Source: Thermoplasmata archaeon (GTDB lineage Archaea; Thermoplasmatota; E2; DHVEG-1). From it: a DNA stretch of 21,179 nucleotides. The translations under genes were made by a program, and so were the position numbers. Below, piece by piece: positions 1 through 7,541 of the stretch (the first letter of the stretch is position 1; every line of letters begins with the position of its first letter). The DNA lies in assembly GCA_003649845.1 (NCBI GenBank), contig QMTB01000006.1, forward strand, positions 1 through 21,179, given 5' to 3'. Under the pieces are notes generated by a model, which did not search any database, had not been told where the DNA came from, and was given only the letters and a program-made list of their open reading frames with translations.

Positions 1-17
1 AAAATGATTTATTAATC

Positions 18-31
18 AAAAAAGAAAAAAA
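18..31 (-). terminator. T-rich terminator after serC
   Basis: Read on the minus strand, two runs of T (seven and six, split by one C) lie just after the serC stop codon. U-rich tracts without a hairpin are the usual archaeal termination signal. No stem is visible. Confidence 0.5.
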
Positions 32-39
32 GAAGAGAT

Positions 40-1125
40 TTACTCGTGATTCTCTTGGAATTCCTTTAGGAATTCAGCTAGTTTCTCTACTCCTTCCACT
101 GTCATAGCATTATATATAGAAGCACGCATTCCACCAACGGATCTATGTCCTTTTAAACCTATTAAATCTCTTTTCTCTGCTTCTCTCACACATTCTTCTT
201 CAAGCTCTGGTGTTTCTAAATTAAAAGTAACATTCATGAGAGATCTTGAATTTGGTTTTGCATGACCTTTATAGAAACCATTGGAGTTATCTATAACATC
301 ATATAGTATCTTAGCTTTCTTTCTATTCCTCTTCTCTATTTCTTTTAATCCACCTTTTTCCTTCCAATATTCCAATACAAGTTTACATATATATACAGCC
401 CAACATGGTGGAGTATTAAACAAGGATCTTTTATCTGCATGAGTACGCCATTTCTGCATCGTAGGAGTCTCCTCAGGCACCCTCTTCAATAGGTCGTCCC
501 TAACTATAACCAATGTTACACCAGCAGGTCCAAGGTTTTTCTGTGCACCAGCATATATTACTCCAAAATTCTTTGGATCAATAACTTTATCCATGAGGTT
601 AGAGGACATATCGCATACAAGTGGTACATCATCTGGAGTATCTGGCCAGTTATGATATTCAGTACCATAAATAGTGTTATTACCAGTTATATGAGCATAA
701 GCAGCATCCTCGCTAAACTCTATATCCTTAGGTATATAAGAAAAGTTCTCATCCTCTGAACTTGCAACAACCTTAACAGTTCCATAGAATTTTGCTTCTT
801 TTATAGCCTTCTTAGACCAAGCTCCTGTATTCACGTATTCCATGGGTTTACCTTCTATTCTTAGATTCAATGGAGCCATATAAAATTGTGTTGATGCACC
901 ACCTTGTAACCATAGAACATGGTATTCATCTGGTAAACCCATGAGTTCTTTAACAAGATTAGATGCATCCTCCTGAATTTTATCATACTCTTTAGATCTA
1001 TGGGATAACTCCATAACTGACATACCTAGACCCTTATAATTCAACAGTTCCTCTCTCGCTTTCTCCAACACTGGTAGAGGAAGTGTAGCAGGCCCTGGAT
1101 AGAAATTATACACGCGTTTTACCAT
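40..1125 (-). CDS. serC: Phosphoserine aminotransferase
   Basis: PLP-dependent class V aminotransferase that converts 3-phosphohydroxypyruvate plus glutamate to O-phosphoserine in cytosolic serine synthesis. The N-terminus YNFYPGPATLP is the SerC hallmark. QGGAST (74-79) fits the phosphate-binding loop, AGAQKNLGPAG (192-202) carries the probable PLP lysine K196, and GHRSVGGMRASIYNA (326-340) is the conserved C-terminal substrate loop. The length of 361 aa matches the family (about 360). The frame is open upstream to 1227, but ATG 1125 is chosen because it opens the family-typical MVKRVYNFYPGP and follows a strong AAGGTGA ribosome-binding site. A TATA-like element lies at about 1163-1170. No serA or serB lies nearby, so it is probably a single-gene unit. 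The family assignment is secure; the in vivo substrate is inferred from it. Confidence 0.95.
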   Translation of the reverse strand: MVKRVYNFYPGPATLPLPVLEKAREELLNYKGLGMSVMELSHRSKEYDKIQEDASNLVKELMGLPDEYHVLWLQGGASTQFYMAPLNLRIEGKPMEYVNTGAWSKKAIKEAKFYGTVKVVASSEDENFSYIPKDIEFSEDAAYAHITGNNTIYGTEYHNWPDTPDDVPLVCDMSSNLMDKVIDPKNFGVIYAGAQKNLGPAGVTLVIVRDDLLKRVPEETPTMQKWRTHADKRSLFNTPPCWAVYICKLVLEYWKEKGGLKEIEKRNRKKAKILYDVIDNSNGFYKGHAKPNSRSLMNVTFNLETPELEEECVREAEKRDLIGLKGHRSVGGMRASIYNAMTVEGVEKLAEFLKEFQENHE

Positions 1126-1161
1126 AAAAATCACCTTTAAAACCTGGTATATCCAAAGGGG

Positions 1162-1170
1162 ATTTAAATT
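1162..1170 (-). promoter_or_regulatory. Putative serC TATA box
   Basis: On the minus strand the sequence reads AATTTAAAT. Its centre lies about 26 nt before position 1140, which would give a leader of about 15 nt that just includes the AAGGTGA ribosome-binding site of serC. Confidence 0.45.
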
Positions 1171-1274
1171 ATTCGGAGGAAAAATCGGTGTTAAACGTAA
1201 AGATACTTGATAAGAAATGTACAACAACTCCTTAATAACTGAAAGTCAAAAACTTAGAGGTGAGGTGGAAGACG

Positions 1275-1631
1275 ATGAATAAACTATTGGCTAAAGCTTT
1301 GAAAAACACTTTTAACATGAAGATGGAAGATGCTATAGGTTTAGCAGATACTGTTGAAAAAATATTTAATGGACAAAATGAAATAGAAGATATGTCAATT
1401 GATAAATATACTAGAGCATTATTCTATGAACTTCTAAAAGAAAAATTATTGAAAGTGAGAAGAGAAGAGTATAAGGAGAAGGGAAAAAATATGCGTAAAT
1501 TCTATTGGTCCTACAATATAGAGAGGATACAAGAAGAGGCACGTAGAAAACATAGGAAGGACATATATGGAGTATACCGTGAGATACCACCAGAGGTATG
1601 GACTAAACGTTCCTCTTATACTAACAACTAA
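1275..1631 (+). CDS. Small archaeal protein, DUF6015-like
   Basis: A 118-residue charged cytosolic protein with no signal peptide or membrane segment. The pattern of a short helical start, then EDAIGLADTVEKIF, then ALFYELLKEKLLKVRREE and an aromatic FYWSYN segment resembles from memory the DUF6015 family of Thermoplasmata-type archaea, whose function is unknown. That pattern suggests a small helix-rich, possibly winged-helix-like domain (inference). The start is ATG 1275 and not the in-frame GTG at 1260: GAGGTGAGG (1257-1265) is a good ribosome-binding site for the ATG but overlaps the GTG. The gene is divergent from serC and its 3' end faces taw3 across 11 nt. No function is assigned. Confidence 0.7.
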   Translation: MNKLLAKALKNTFNMKMEDAIGLADTVEKIFNGQNEIEDMSIDKYTRALFYELLKEKLLKVRREEYKEKGKNMRKFYWSYNIERIQEEARRKHRKDIYGVYREIPPEVWTKRSSYTNN

Positions 1632-1642
1632 AAACCTTTAAC

Positions 1643-2221
1643 TTATAGTTTCAATGTTGAAATCTCCTTTTGAAGTCTCAATAATTTATCATCACTCCTC
1701 TCTATAATATAATTAGCATTTTCAACTATGAAATCTAGAAGTTTATCATTACATAATAGAATTCCATCTCTACCAATTGGTACGTCAATTCTCTCAGTGC
1801 TAAGTAATTCAACTATAATACGATTCTCAATATTCTTTAAACCAGAGTGTTTAAAACCTGCTGCGTAACCTATTTTAAGAAGTTTAACTGATGAATCTAA
1901 ATCTTCAGCAGCTATATGAAATATAGGACTTTGAGTTAAAAACCATATGCTTCCATGGGATGCATTGGAAACAGCAGATAATATATCATTTCTAGATACC
2001 TTATCATGCCATCTACCTAGAAATACAGCGTTTTGTTTATCGCCTAATTTAGGGAGTTCTAATAATAATATACGTCCAGCACAGCTACTAGTAGTATAAT
2101 ATCTAGGTATAGAGTTTATAGCCTCCAAGATAGGTATAACCTTAGTATCAACCCCACCATTATCTATCTCCTCTCTAAGTTCTTTGAGAATAATTTTTTT
2201 ATGACTTTGAAAACTATTCAT
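1643..2221 (-). CDS. taw3: tRNA wybutosine-synthesizing protein Taw3 (TYW3 family)
   Basis: Predicted SAM-dependent methyltransferase acting on the 4-demethylwyosine derivative at position 37 of tRNA-Phe, in the archaeal wyosine pathway. The family signature YYTTSSCAGRI is at residues 41-51. The IWFLTQSPIFHI (92-103) and IGYAAGFKHSGL (117-128) blocks, the VELLSTERIDVPI segment and the late AN pair fit TYW3. The 192 aa length is close to archaeal Taw3. The start ATG overlaps the stop of the upstream dehydrogenase gene as ATGA (4 nt), so translation is probably coupled. No other wyosine gene (taw1, taw2) is in the window. Pairing with a lysine-dehydrogenase-like enzyme has no obvious metabolic logic. 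Confidence 0.88.
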   Translation of the reverse strand: MNSFQSHKKIILKELREEIDNGGVDTKVIPILEAINSIPRYYTTSSCAGRILLLELPKLGDKQNAVFLGRWHDKVSRNDILSAVSNASHGSIWFLTQSPIFHIAAEDLDSSVKLLKIGYAAGFKHSGLKNIENRIIVELLSTERIDVPIGRDGILLCNDKLLDFIVENANYIIERSDDKLLRLQKEISTLKL

Positions 2222-3357
2222 ACTATCTTAAACTCCTTTCTTATAGCTATCCCTCGTTTTTCTAATTCCTTGAAAAATAGTTTTGGAGGTATAACCTCTT
2301 CTGGAGTAAAAACACCGTATTCTTTTATTATATCATTCTGGATCATCTCTGCAGTAATGGAAACCGGGAAACCTGTTGTACGCATCATCGCAGATAAACC
2401 TGTTTCACTATCATATCTATCAATCATGTTATACTCACAGTAAACATATTCATCTTTTCTAATTCCATTGGCTATAGTTTTAAGTAAAACAGCATCTTCA
2501 CCTTCAGATGGAAGAATCTGATCTAAAAGATGTATAAGAATATATCTAGGTATAATCTTTCTGCCTTCTATTTCAATGGGTTTATCACTACACATACCTA
2601 TATCAACTAGTATCTTGAATTTCTCACAATGACCAGGGTATCTAATGGTTTTATACTCTAGGTTTTTTATTCTACCTTTATAGGTATATGGTAACGTAGA
2701 TGTTCCACCAGATGTTATAAAAGCCTCCATTCTTCCAAAAGGCTCTGGAAATATTATATCCTCAACCTCTGTTAAAGATTTCTTATATCTGATATCTCCA
2801 TTCTCGATAACTATAGCATCTTCTACATATTCATTTATCAAACCTTCTAAGGAGAAAACCTTTTGATAATTAAAAGGAGGTTTAGGGTTAATTGGTATTC
2901 CACCTACTCTAATATGTATAGATTCAACTTCATCATATTCATCAAATATATCATGTGCTATAACTGATACAAGTCCTGGTGCAATTCCACAATCAGGAAT
3001 CACAGTAACATTCTTATCCTTAGCTTCTCCATCTAATTCTTTCTCCTTTAATACTATATCAGTGTTACCTCCTAGGTCAATAAAATCCTTCTCACCTTCG
3101 ATAGCAATCTTCGCTAGCCTATAGTTATATCTATATGGTAAAGCTGAGATTATAATATCTATCTTAGAGAAGACTCTCTTTATATCATCTATATCATCTA
3201 TTCTAATAGTTTCTATAGGATCATGAAGGAAAAACTTTACATCAGATAGAGCTTTATCATCTCTATCTGCTATTATAAAATTCTCTCTACTATGTTTTAG
3301 TAGATCGAAAGCTATTGCCTTACCCATCATACCAGCACCAAGTATCAGATAAGTCAT
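2218..3357 (-). CDS. Saccharopine dehydrogenase-family oxidoreductase, lysine 6-dehydrogenase-like
   Basis: NAD(P)-dependent dehydrogenase of 379 aa. An N-terminal Rossmann fold starts with LGAGMMG (6-12) and has an acidic ADRDD (30-34) after the second strand, favouring NAD. The middle has FIDLGGNTD (92-100) and PDCGIAPG (121-128). The C-terminal catalytic part carries VGGIP (151-155), FSLEGLINEY, TSGGTSTLP (215-223) and TIRYPGHCEK (237-246). These blocks and the length match, from memory, L-lysine 6-dehydrogenase of Geobacillus better than fungal saccharopine reductases. That enzyme oxidises lysine to 2-aminoadipate 6-semialdehyde/piperideine-6-carboxylate. Substrate remains uncertain; carboxynorspermidine or saccharopine-type activity is possible. 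It overlaps taw3 by 4 nt and is divergent from the CoA ligase gene. Confidence 0.82.
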   Translation of the reverse strand: MTYLILGAGMMGKAIAFDLLKHSRENFIIADRDDKALSDVKFFLHDPIETIRIDDIDDIKRVFSKIDIIISALPYRYNYRLAKIAIEGEKDFIDLGGNTDIVLKEKELDGEAKDKNVTVIPDCGIAPGLVSVIAHDIFDEYDEVESIHIRVGGIPINPKPPFNYQKVFSLEGLINEYVEDAIVIENGDIRYKKSLTEVEDIIFPEPFGRMEAFITSGGTSTLPYTYKGRIKNLEYKTIRYPGHCEKFKILVDIGMCSDKPIEIEGRKIIPRYILIHLLDQILPSEGEDAVLLKTIANGIRKDEYVYCEYNMIDRYDSETGLSAMMRTTGFPVSITAEMIQNDIIKEYGVFTPEEVIPPKLFFKELEKRGIAIRKEFKIV

Positions 3358-3411
3358 AATCCTATACCCCTCTGTTTATCATGTTTTTATTCTAATAACT
3401 TATCCTCGAAA

Positions 3412-3422
3412 CTATTATATTG
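3412..3422 (+). promoter_or_regulatory. Putative TATA box of the CoA ligase/transporter unit
   Basis: CTATTATATTG lies about 26 nt before position 3442. That would start the transcript just ahead of the GGAGGT ribosome-binding site (3444-3449) of the ligase gene. Confidence 0.4.
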
Positions 3423-3458
3423 ATTAATATTATTCGCCCAGTTGGAGGTTTGAATTCT

Positions 3459-4751
3459 ATGGAGAAGAAATTTTGGAATCCAGAAGTTGAAACAATGTCT
3501 ATATCTAAACTTAAAGAACTTCAACTGAAAAGGCTTAAAAAAATAGTATCATATGTATATGAAAATAACTCTTTTTATCATAAGAGATTTAGAGAAGCAG
3601 GATTTAAACCAGAGGATATAAAGAAACTAGAAGATATCTCCAAGATACCTTTTCTAACAAAACAGGATCTCAGAGAATATTATCCTTTTGGTTTAGTATG
3701 CGTAGAGATGGATGATATAGTTGAAATACACGCATCTTCTGGTACAACTGGTAAACCAGTAGTTGGACTTTATACCAAGAATGACTTAGATATATGGGCA
3801 GAGGTTATGGCTAGATCTCTATGGGCAAATGGTTTAAGGAGAAATGATGTCCTCCAAAACTCCTATGGATATGGTCTCTTTACAGGCGCCCATGGTTTTG
3901 AGAAAGGAACGCAGAAGATAGGTGCAACTGTTATCCCTATAAGCTCTGGAAATACAAAGAGGCAGATAACAGTGATGAAAGATTTTGGTTCAACAGCTTT
4001 AGCATGTACACCTTCCTATTCTCTCTATATGGCTGAGGTTGCAGAAGAAATGGGTTTTAATCCAAAAGAAGATTTCAAACTTAAAATAGGATGCTTCGGT
4101 GCAGAAGCATGGAGCGAAGAGATGCGTAAAAATATAGAAGATACATGGGGTATAACTGCCCATGAACACTATGGTCTAACAGAGATAATCGGACCAGGCG
4201 TTGTATCAGAGTGTAAAGAAAAAAAACTCCATATAAACGCTGATCATTTTCTAGCTGAGATAATAGACCCTGAAACAGGAGAAACTCTAGAACCAGGAGA
4301 GGAAGGAGAATTAGTATTTACAACTTTAACAAAAGAAGCATTTCCAGCGATAAGATTTAGAACTAAAGACCTAGCAGTATACTATGAGGAGAAATGTGAA
4401 TGCGGTAGAACATTACCTATACAATCTAGGATTAAAGGTAGAAGCGATGATATGATGAAGGTTAAAGGAGTAATCGTATTCCCATCACAGATAGAATCTG
4501 CTATACTAAATATCAATGGTTTAAGTGGTAATTATCAGATAATTAAAACAAAGAAGGGTAGTATAACCTCTCTATCTGTAGAGGTTGAACCAACTGAAGA
4601 GAGGTATAAAGAGGGAAATCTGGATGATCTAGCTAAGAAAGCAGAGGATGAAATCTATGCTATACTAAATCTACATATACCAGTTAAAATAGTACCGCCG
4701 CAGAGTATTCCAAGAAGTACAGGGAAAGCAAAAAGAGTTGTAGAGAAATAA
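3459..4751 (+). CDS. paaK: Phenylacetate-CoA ligase-family (AMP-forming) enzyme
   Basis: Adenylate-forming ligase that activates an aryl or small organic acid to its CoA thioester with ATP, in the cytosol. Visible motifs are the N-terminal RLKKIVSYVYENNSFYHKRF helix typical of PaaK, the nucleotide loop ASSGTTGKP (92-100), HYGLTE (237-242), FRTKDL (300-305), a CECG pair (313-316), GRSDDMMKVKG (327-337) and the catalytic-lysine region RSTGKAKR (419-426). The length of 430 aa is normal. The frame opens upstream at a TTG (3420), but ATG 3459 follows GGAGGT by 9 nt and gives the usual PaaK N-terminus. It is probably co-transcribed with the transporter 23 nt downstream. No phenylacetate-degradation genes are nearby, so a role in arylacetate salvage is an inference. 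Confidence 0.88.
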   Translation: MEKKFWNPEVETMSISKLKELQLKRLKKIVSYVYENNSFYHKRFREAGFKPEDIKKLEDISKIPFLTKQDLREYYPFGLVCVEMDDIVEIHASSGTTGKPVVGLYTKNDLDIWAEVMARSLWANGLRRNDVLQNSYGYGLFTGAHGFEKGTQKIGATVIPISSGNTKRQITVMKDFGSTALACTPSYSLYMAEVAEEMGFNPKEDFKLKIGCFGAEAWSEEMRKNIEDTWGITAHEHYGLTEIIGPGVVSECKEKKLHINADHFLAEIIDPETGETLEPGEEGELVFTTLTKEAFPAIRFRTKDLAVYYEEKCECGRTLPIQSRIKGRSDDMMKVKGVIVFPSQIESAILNINGLSGNYQIIKTKKGSITSLSVEVEPTEERYKEGNLDDLAKKAEDEIYAILNLHIPVKIVPPQSIPRSTGKAKRVVEK

Positions 4752-4774
4752 ATAAACCATTTATGGGGTAGAAG

Positions 4775-5830
4775 ATGTTTGAGATACTCGATGATATCCT
4801 TCCATATATATCAGGTATGTGGACTCTACCATGGATACTAGTAGGATTCATTCTAACTATTCTATTTTCAAAGATTATCGATGGAAATAGGGTAGATGCT
4901 TTGATGAAAAAGATTGGACTTATACTCTTATATTTCTTCGTTCCAGTACTATTATTTAGAATATTCCTCAATATGGATCTAGGATTTGAACAGATAGAAT
5001 TCGTAGGAATTATTTTTGCTACACTTTTACTGATGTATATCTTGGCATATTATTATGCTAAATATAAAGCTTCTAGAATTGGATTAAAAGGTAAAGTTAG
5101 AAGCCAATACATTAAAACAGTTTTGACCAATCAGGGGAGAAGCTCAGCTTTTATAGGAAGTGCCATGCTAGCAATTCCAGCTTTCAGAATACCAGCGGGT
5201 TTATATATGAGTCTAGTAGGTATAGTGCTATTCGCCATTATACCTTATATTTTATCTCATATGCATAAAAAAGAAAAACAAAGTTTCACTGAAACAACGC
5301 ATGCGCTTCCGTGGTTTTTAAGACTGTATCCATGGTATCTACTGGCTTTTGTGATATCAGGTATAATTCTCCATAATAACTTTAATATAACTATAGAAGA
5401 CCTAGGTGACATTGGTAGAATACTCAAGTTTTATTCAGCTATTACAATACCCGCCGCTCTCTACTATGTTGGATCAGGTATACATCCATCAGATCTAAAA
5501 AAAGAAGAGATCAAGAAACTATTAGGTTTAAATATTGAGCATTCTAAAGACCACTGGGTGTGGGTTAGACATATATTCCTACTAACAGTCCTAATTACAC
5601 CCATTATAATTAACATCATATTCGCAATTTTATATATACTGGGATTTATTCCACTGTCATGGTTTGGAGTCACAGTGATAAATTCGATTCTACCTATTAC
5701 CAGTACAAACATGTTCCTAGTTCCATATGGGATCGATAAAAAGACTACTGCTCTAGTAGTTACTTGGACAACAATTATATGTGTACCCATAGTGGTGCTA
5801 TTAATCTATCTCTTCTCCTTATATCTATAA
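4775..5830 (+). CDS. AEC-family (auxin efflux carrier-like) transporter
   Basis: Integral membrane protein of 351 aa with about nine or ten hydrophobic segments, for example around residues 16-35, 47-66, 75-95, 140-160, 182-200, 265-290 and 325-350. Family-like features are LLYFFVPVLLFRIF (51-64), the TNQGRSSAFIGSAMLAIP segment (118-135) where AEC proteins have a Gly/Asn-rich broken helix, YYVGSGI (230-236) before the second half, and SILPITSTNMFLVPYGID (304-321). AEC members move organic anions. The gene lies 23 nt after the CoA ligase, suggesting it moves that enzyme's acid substrate (inference). The ribosome-binding site is weak (GGGGTAG). Its stop overlaps the convergent thi4 gene by 6 nt. 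Subfamily and direction of transport cannot be told. Confidence 0.68.
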   Translation: MFEILDDILPYISGMWTLPWILVGFILTILFSKIIDGNRVDALMKKIGLILLYFFVPVLLFRIFLNMDLGFEQIEFVGIIFATLLLMYILAYYYAKYKASRIGLKGKVRSQYIKTVLTNQGRSSAFIGSAMLAIPAFRIPAGLYMSLVGIVLFAIIPYILSHMHKKEKQSFTETTHALPWFLRLYPWYLLAFVISGIILHNNFNITIEDLGDIGRILKFYSAITIPAALYYVGSGIHPSDLKKEEIKKLLGLNIEHSKDHWVWVRHIFLLTVLITPIIINIIFAILYILGFIPLSWFGVTVINSILPITSTNMFLVPYGIDKKTTALVVTWTTIICVPIVVLLIYLFSLYL

Positions 5831-6598
5831 TTTTTCTAGTATCATCTCAGCGGCTTTCTTACCAGATAGAAGCATGCCACCGAATATTGGACCCATTCTA
5901 TGGGCTCCAGCTACAGCATTTGCACACATACCAGTAGCGATTAAACCAGGATATACCTCTCTAGTATTCTCTACTACTGCTTTTTCACCGATATCAGCAT
6001 GCATAGAGAATTCCCCTATATCTTTAGATAATAAACCTGTTTTTGGTTTAACCTTCTTTTTAACTATACTGCAAATCTCTGCTGCATGTCCAGTTGCATC
6101 TATACAATATTTAGCACGTATGGTAAGTGGATCTACATGTAAACCAGCTACATCTATAGAACTCCAGTTTATAACAAAACCATTAACTCTATTATCTTTA
6201 TCTAATAATACATCTTCTACGCTTATACCATTGAATATCTTTGCACCTGCATCTATAGTTTTTGAACATAGCTTAACTACTGCTTCTATAGAATCAGCAC
6301 TCCAATATCCTCTACCTTCTCTTCTAATATCTATATTACATTCCTCCAGTAGATGTTTTGCTTCATCCTGTACAACTATAACTGGAAACATCATACCTCC
6401 ACCCCACATACCACCACCTATAGAAAGTTTCCTCTCAAATATCGCTACTTTTCTACCTACCTCAGCTAGATATCTAGCAGCAGTAAGTCCAGATGGACCA
6501 GCACCCGCTATAGCAATATCTATATCAAAAAAATCTTTGAATTCCTCAGTGAATCGATTAAAAATAGTTTTTGTTATAGTTATATCATCTATTCCCAT
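5825..6598 (-). CDS. thi4: Archaeal thiamine thiazole synthase Thi4 (His-type)
   Basis: Makes the adenylated thiazole carboxylate precursor of thiamine from NAD, glycine and a sulfur source. The FAD/NAD-binding start GAGPSG is at 32-37, ERKLSIGGGMWGGGMMFP at 55-72 and RMGPIFGGM at 234-242, all Thi4 hallmarks. The length of 257 aa fits archaeal members. Where fungal and plant enzymes carry the sacrificial Cys, this one reads AGLHVDPL with His154. That places it with the archaeal enzymes known (Methanocaldococcus jannaschii) to use free sulfide and turn over repeatedly. The start ATG 6598 follows a GTGAT ribosome-binding site. It has its own TATA box, is divergent from the acetyltransferase gene and overlaps the convergent transporter gene by 6 nt. 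A ribose-1,5-bisphosphate isomerase label, sometimes given to archaeal homologues, is less likely. Confidence 0.93.
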   Translation of the reverse strand: MGIDDITITKTIFNRFTEEFKDFFDIDIAIAGAGPSGLTAARYLAEVGRKVAIFERKLSIGGGMWGGGMMFPVIVVQDEAKHLLEECNIDIRREGRGYWSADSIEAVVKLCSKTIDAGAKIFNGISVEDVLLDKDNRVNGFVINWSSIDVAGLHVDPLTIRAKYCIDATGHAAEICSIVKKKVKPKTGLLSKDIGEFSMHADIGEKAVVENTREVYPGLIATGMCANAVAGAHRMGPIFGGMLLSGKKAAEMILEKL

Positions 6599-6634
6599 AT
6601 CTAGATCACTGGGATTCAGAATTAAGATACACTT

Positions 6635-6645
6635 CTTAAATATAC
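6635..6645 (-). promoter_or_regulatory. Putative thi4 TATA box
   Basis: The minus strand reads GTATATTTAAG. A start about 26 nt downstream would fall near 6614 and leave a leader of about 15 nt containing the GTGAT ribosome-binding site. Confidence 0.5.
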
Positions 6646-6654
6646 CGTTAACTC

Positions 6655-6665
6655 TTTAATATATA
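6655..6665 (+). promoter_or_regulatory. Putative TATA box of a leaderless acetyltransferase gene
   Basis: TTTAATATATA is centred about 25 nt before the GTG at 6685, so transcription would begin at the start codon itself. No ribosome-binding site precedes that GTG, consistent with a leaderless mRNA. Confidence 0.5.
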
Positions 6666-6684
6666 TGATGATTTCAATTACATC

Positions 6685-7128
6685 GTGTTTATAATTAGAA
6701 AATTTAAACCGAGGGATATGTTTTATGTTATTAAACTAGCATCTGAAACTTTAACAGAGAGATATAATCCATCTTTATTCTCCTATTTCTATGAAATATT
6801 CCCAGATGGATTTATAGTTGTAGAATATAATGGTAGAATAATAGGTTTTATTATAGGAGTTCTAACCTCTCCACACTCTGGAAGAATCCTAATGATAGGA
6901 GTATCCCCTAAGCATAGAGGTAAAGGAATGGGATCTAGATTAATAGAGGAACTACTCCAAGAATTTATAAATAGAAATATTTCATATGTAGATCTAGAAG
7001 TTTCCACAGATAATGAGAAAGCTATCTCATTTTATCATAAACATGGTTTCAGAATTATTGATCATATAAAACAATTCTATCAAGATGGTAGAGATGCATA
7101 TGTCATGCGACGACTTCTCTCTCTTTAA
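6685..7128 (+). CDS. GNAT-family N-acetyltransferase (RimI/Ard1-like)
   Basis: A 147-residue acetyl-CoA-dependent acetyltransferase. The N-terminal strand FIIRKFKPRDMFYV is typical of RimI-like proteins. MIGVSPKHRGKGMGSRLI (70-87) contains the acetyl-CoA pyrophosphate loop R/Q-x-x-G-x-G/A. AISFYHKHGF (113-122) is the C-terminal motif with the probable general-acid tyrosine. In archaea this family acetylates protein N-termini, but small-molecule or ribosomal targets cannot be excluded. GTG 6685 is the only start codon at the beginning of the domain, with no ATG upstream in frame. It is divergent from thi4, and its last 26 nt overlap the convergent UPF0058 gene. Confidence 0.85.
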   Translation: MFIIRKFKPRDMFYVIKLASETLTERYNPSLFSYFYEIFPDGFIVVEYNGRIIGFIIGVLTSPHSGRILMIGVSPKHRGKGMGSRLIEELLQEFINRNISYVDLEVSTDNEKAISFYHKHGFRIIDHIKQFYQDGRDAYVMRRLLSL

Positions 7129-7420
7129 GTAGATGCTTATCTTTATCTGTCATAAACCTCTCTGACATAGCTGCCAATCTACTAGATATTTTATCTAAAC
7201 CTGGGTAGTTACTATTAGTTAGAAGATCAGCTATACCTTTACTTAGCATAAAAACAGCAAGTGTATGCTCCCTCTTAGACTTATAAACCTGATAGGGTGT
7301 TACATTTAATTTTTCATACATTGCAAACTCTTCGGAGCCATCATTCTCAAGTATATCTTGCAGATGATTCTTCAACTGAAGTAAAAACATGTGAAGCTGT
7401 ATAATCTCATCCTTCTGCAT
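7103..7420 (-). CDS. UPF0058 family protein
   Basis: A 105-residue soluble helical protein of unknown function. The start MQKDEIIQLHMFLLQLKNHL and the block YEKLNVTPYQVYKSKREH (35-52) followed by AVFMLSKGIADLL match the UPF0058 pattern common in euryarchaea. The start ATG 7420 follows GGTGG by about 7 nt. The stop lies within the end of the convergent acetyltransferase gene (26-nt overlap). A T-rich stretch and a TATA-like element separate it from dnaG upstream on the same strand, so it probably has its own promoter. The His/Lys-rich middle (KSKREH) is conserved in the family, but no activity is known to me. Confidence 0.85.
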   Translation of the reverse strand: MQKDEIIQLHMFLLQLKNHLQDILENDGSEEFAMYEKLNVTPYQVYKSKREHTLAVFMLSKGIADLLTNSNYPGLDKISSRLAAMSERFMTDKDKHLLKEREVVA

Positions 7421-7451
7421 AATAATATTCCACCATCAAAATATCATCTAT

Positions 7452-7462
7452 GAATATTAAAC
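7452..7462 (-). promoter_or_regulatory. Putative TATA box of the UPF0058 gene
   Basis: The minus strand reads GTTTAATATTC. A start about 26 nt downstream near 7431 would include the GGTGG ribosome-binding site. Confidence 0.35.
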
Positions 7463-7492
7463 AGGGTTTTTATCATTTTCTACGAAGCATTT

Positions 7493-7509
7493 AAAAATGA
7501 GAAAAAAAT
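7493..7509 (-). terminator. T-rich terminator after dnaG
   Basis: About 35-50 nt past the dnaG stop the minus strand has runs of seven and five T within a T-rich stretch. There is no hairpin. It lies between dnaG and the promoter of the UPF0058 gene. Confidence 0.5.
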
Positions 7510-7541
7510 GTTTTTATAAAATAGAATTTAATAATTTTTGT

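Noticed and set aside
1134..1159. CCTTT/AAAGG hairpin hiding the serC ribosome-binding site
   Set aside because: The distal arm lies upstream of the transcription start predicted from the TATA box, so it would not be in the mRNA.
1126..1227. Longer SerC starting at 1227
   Set aside because: The added 34 residues run through the probable TATA box and are unlike SerC; AAGGTGA marks ATG 1125.
5874..6659. Long open frame (261 codons) on the plus strand opposite thi4
   Set aside because: It is antisense to a clear Thi4 protein, has no recognisable domain, and its composition (Ser/Ile/Pro-rich) is what a shadow frame gives.
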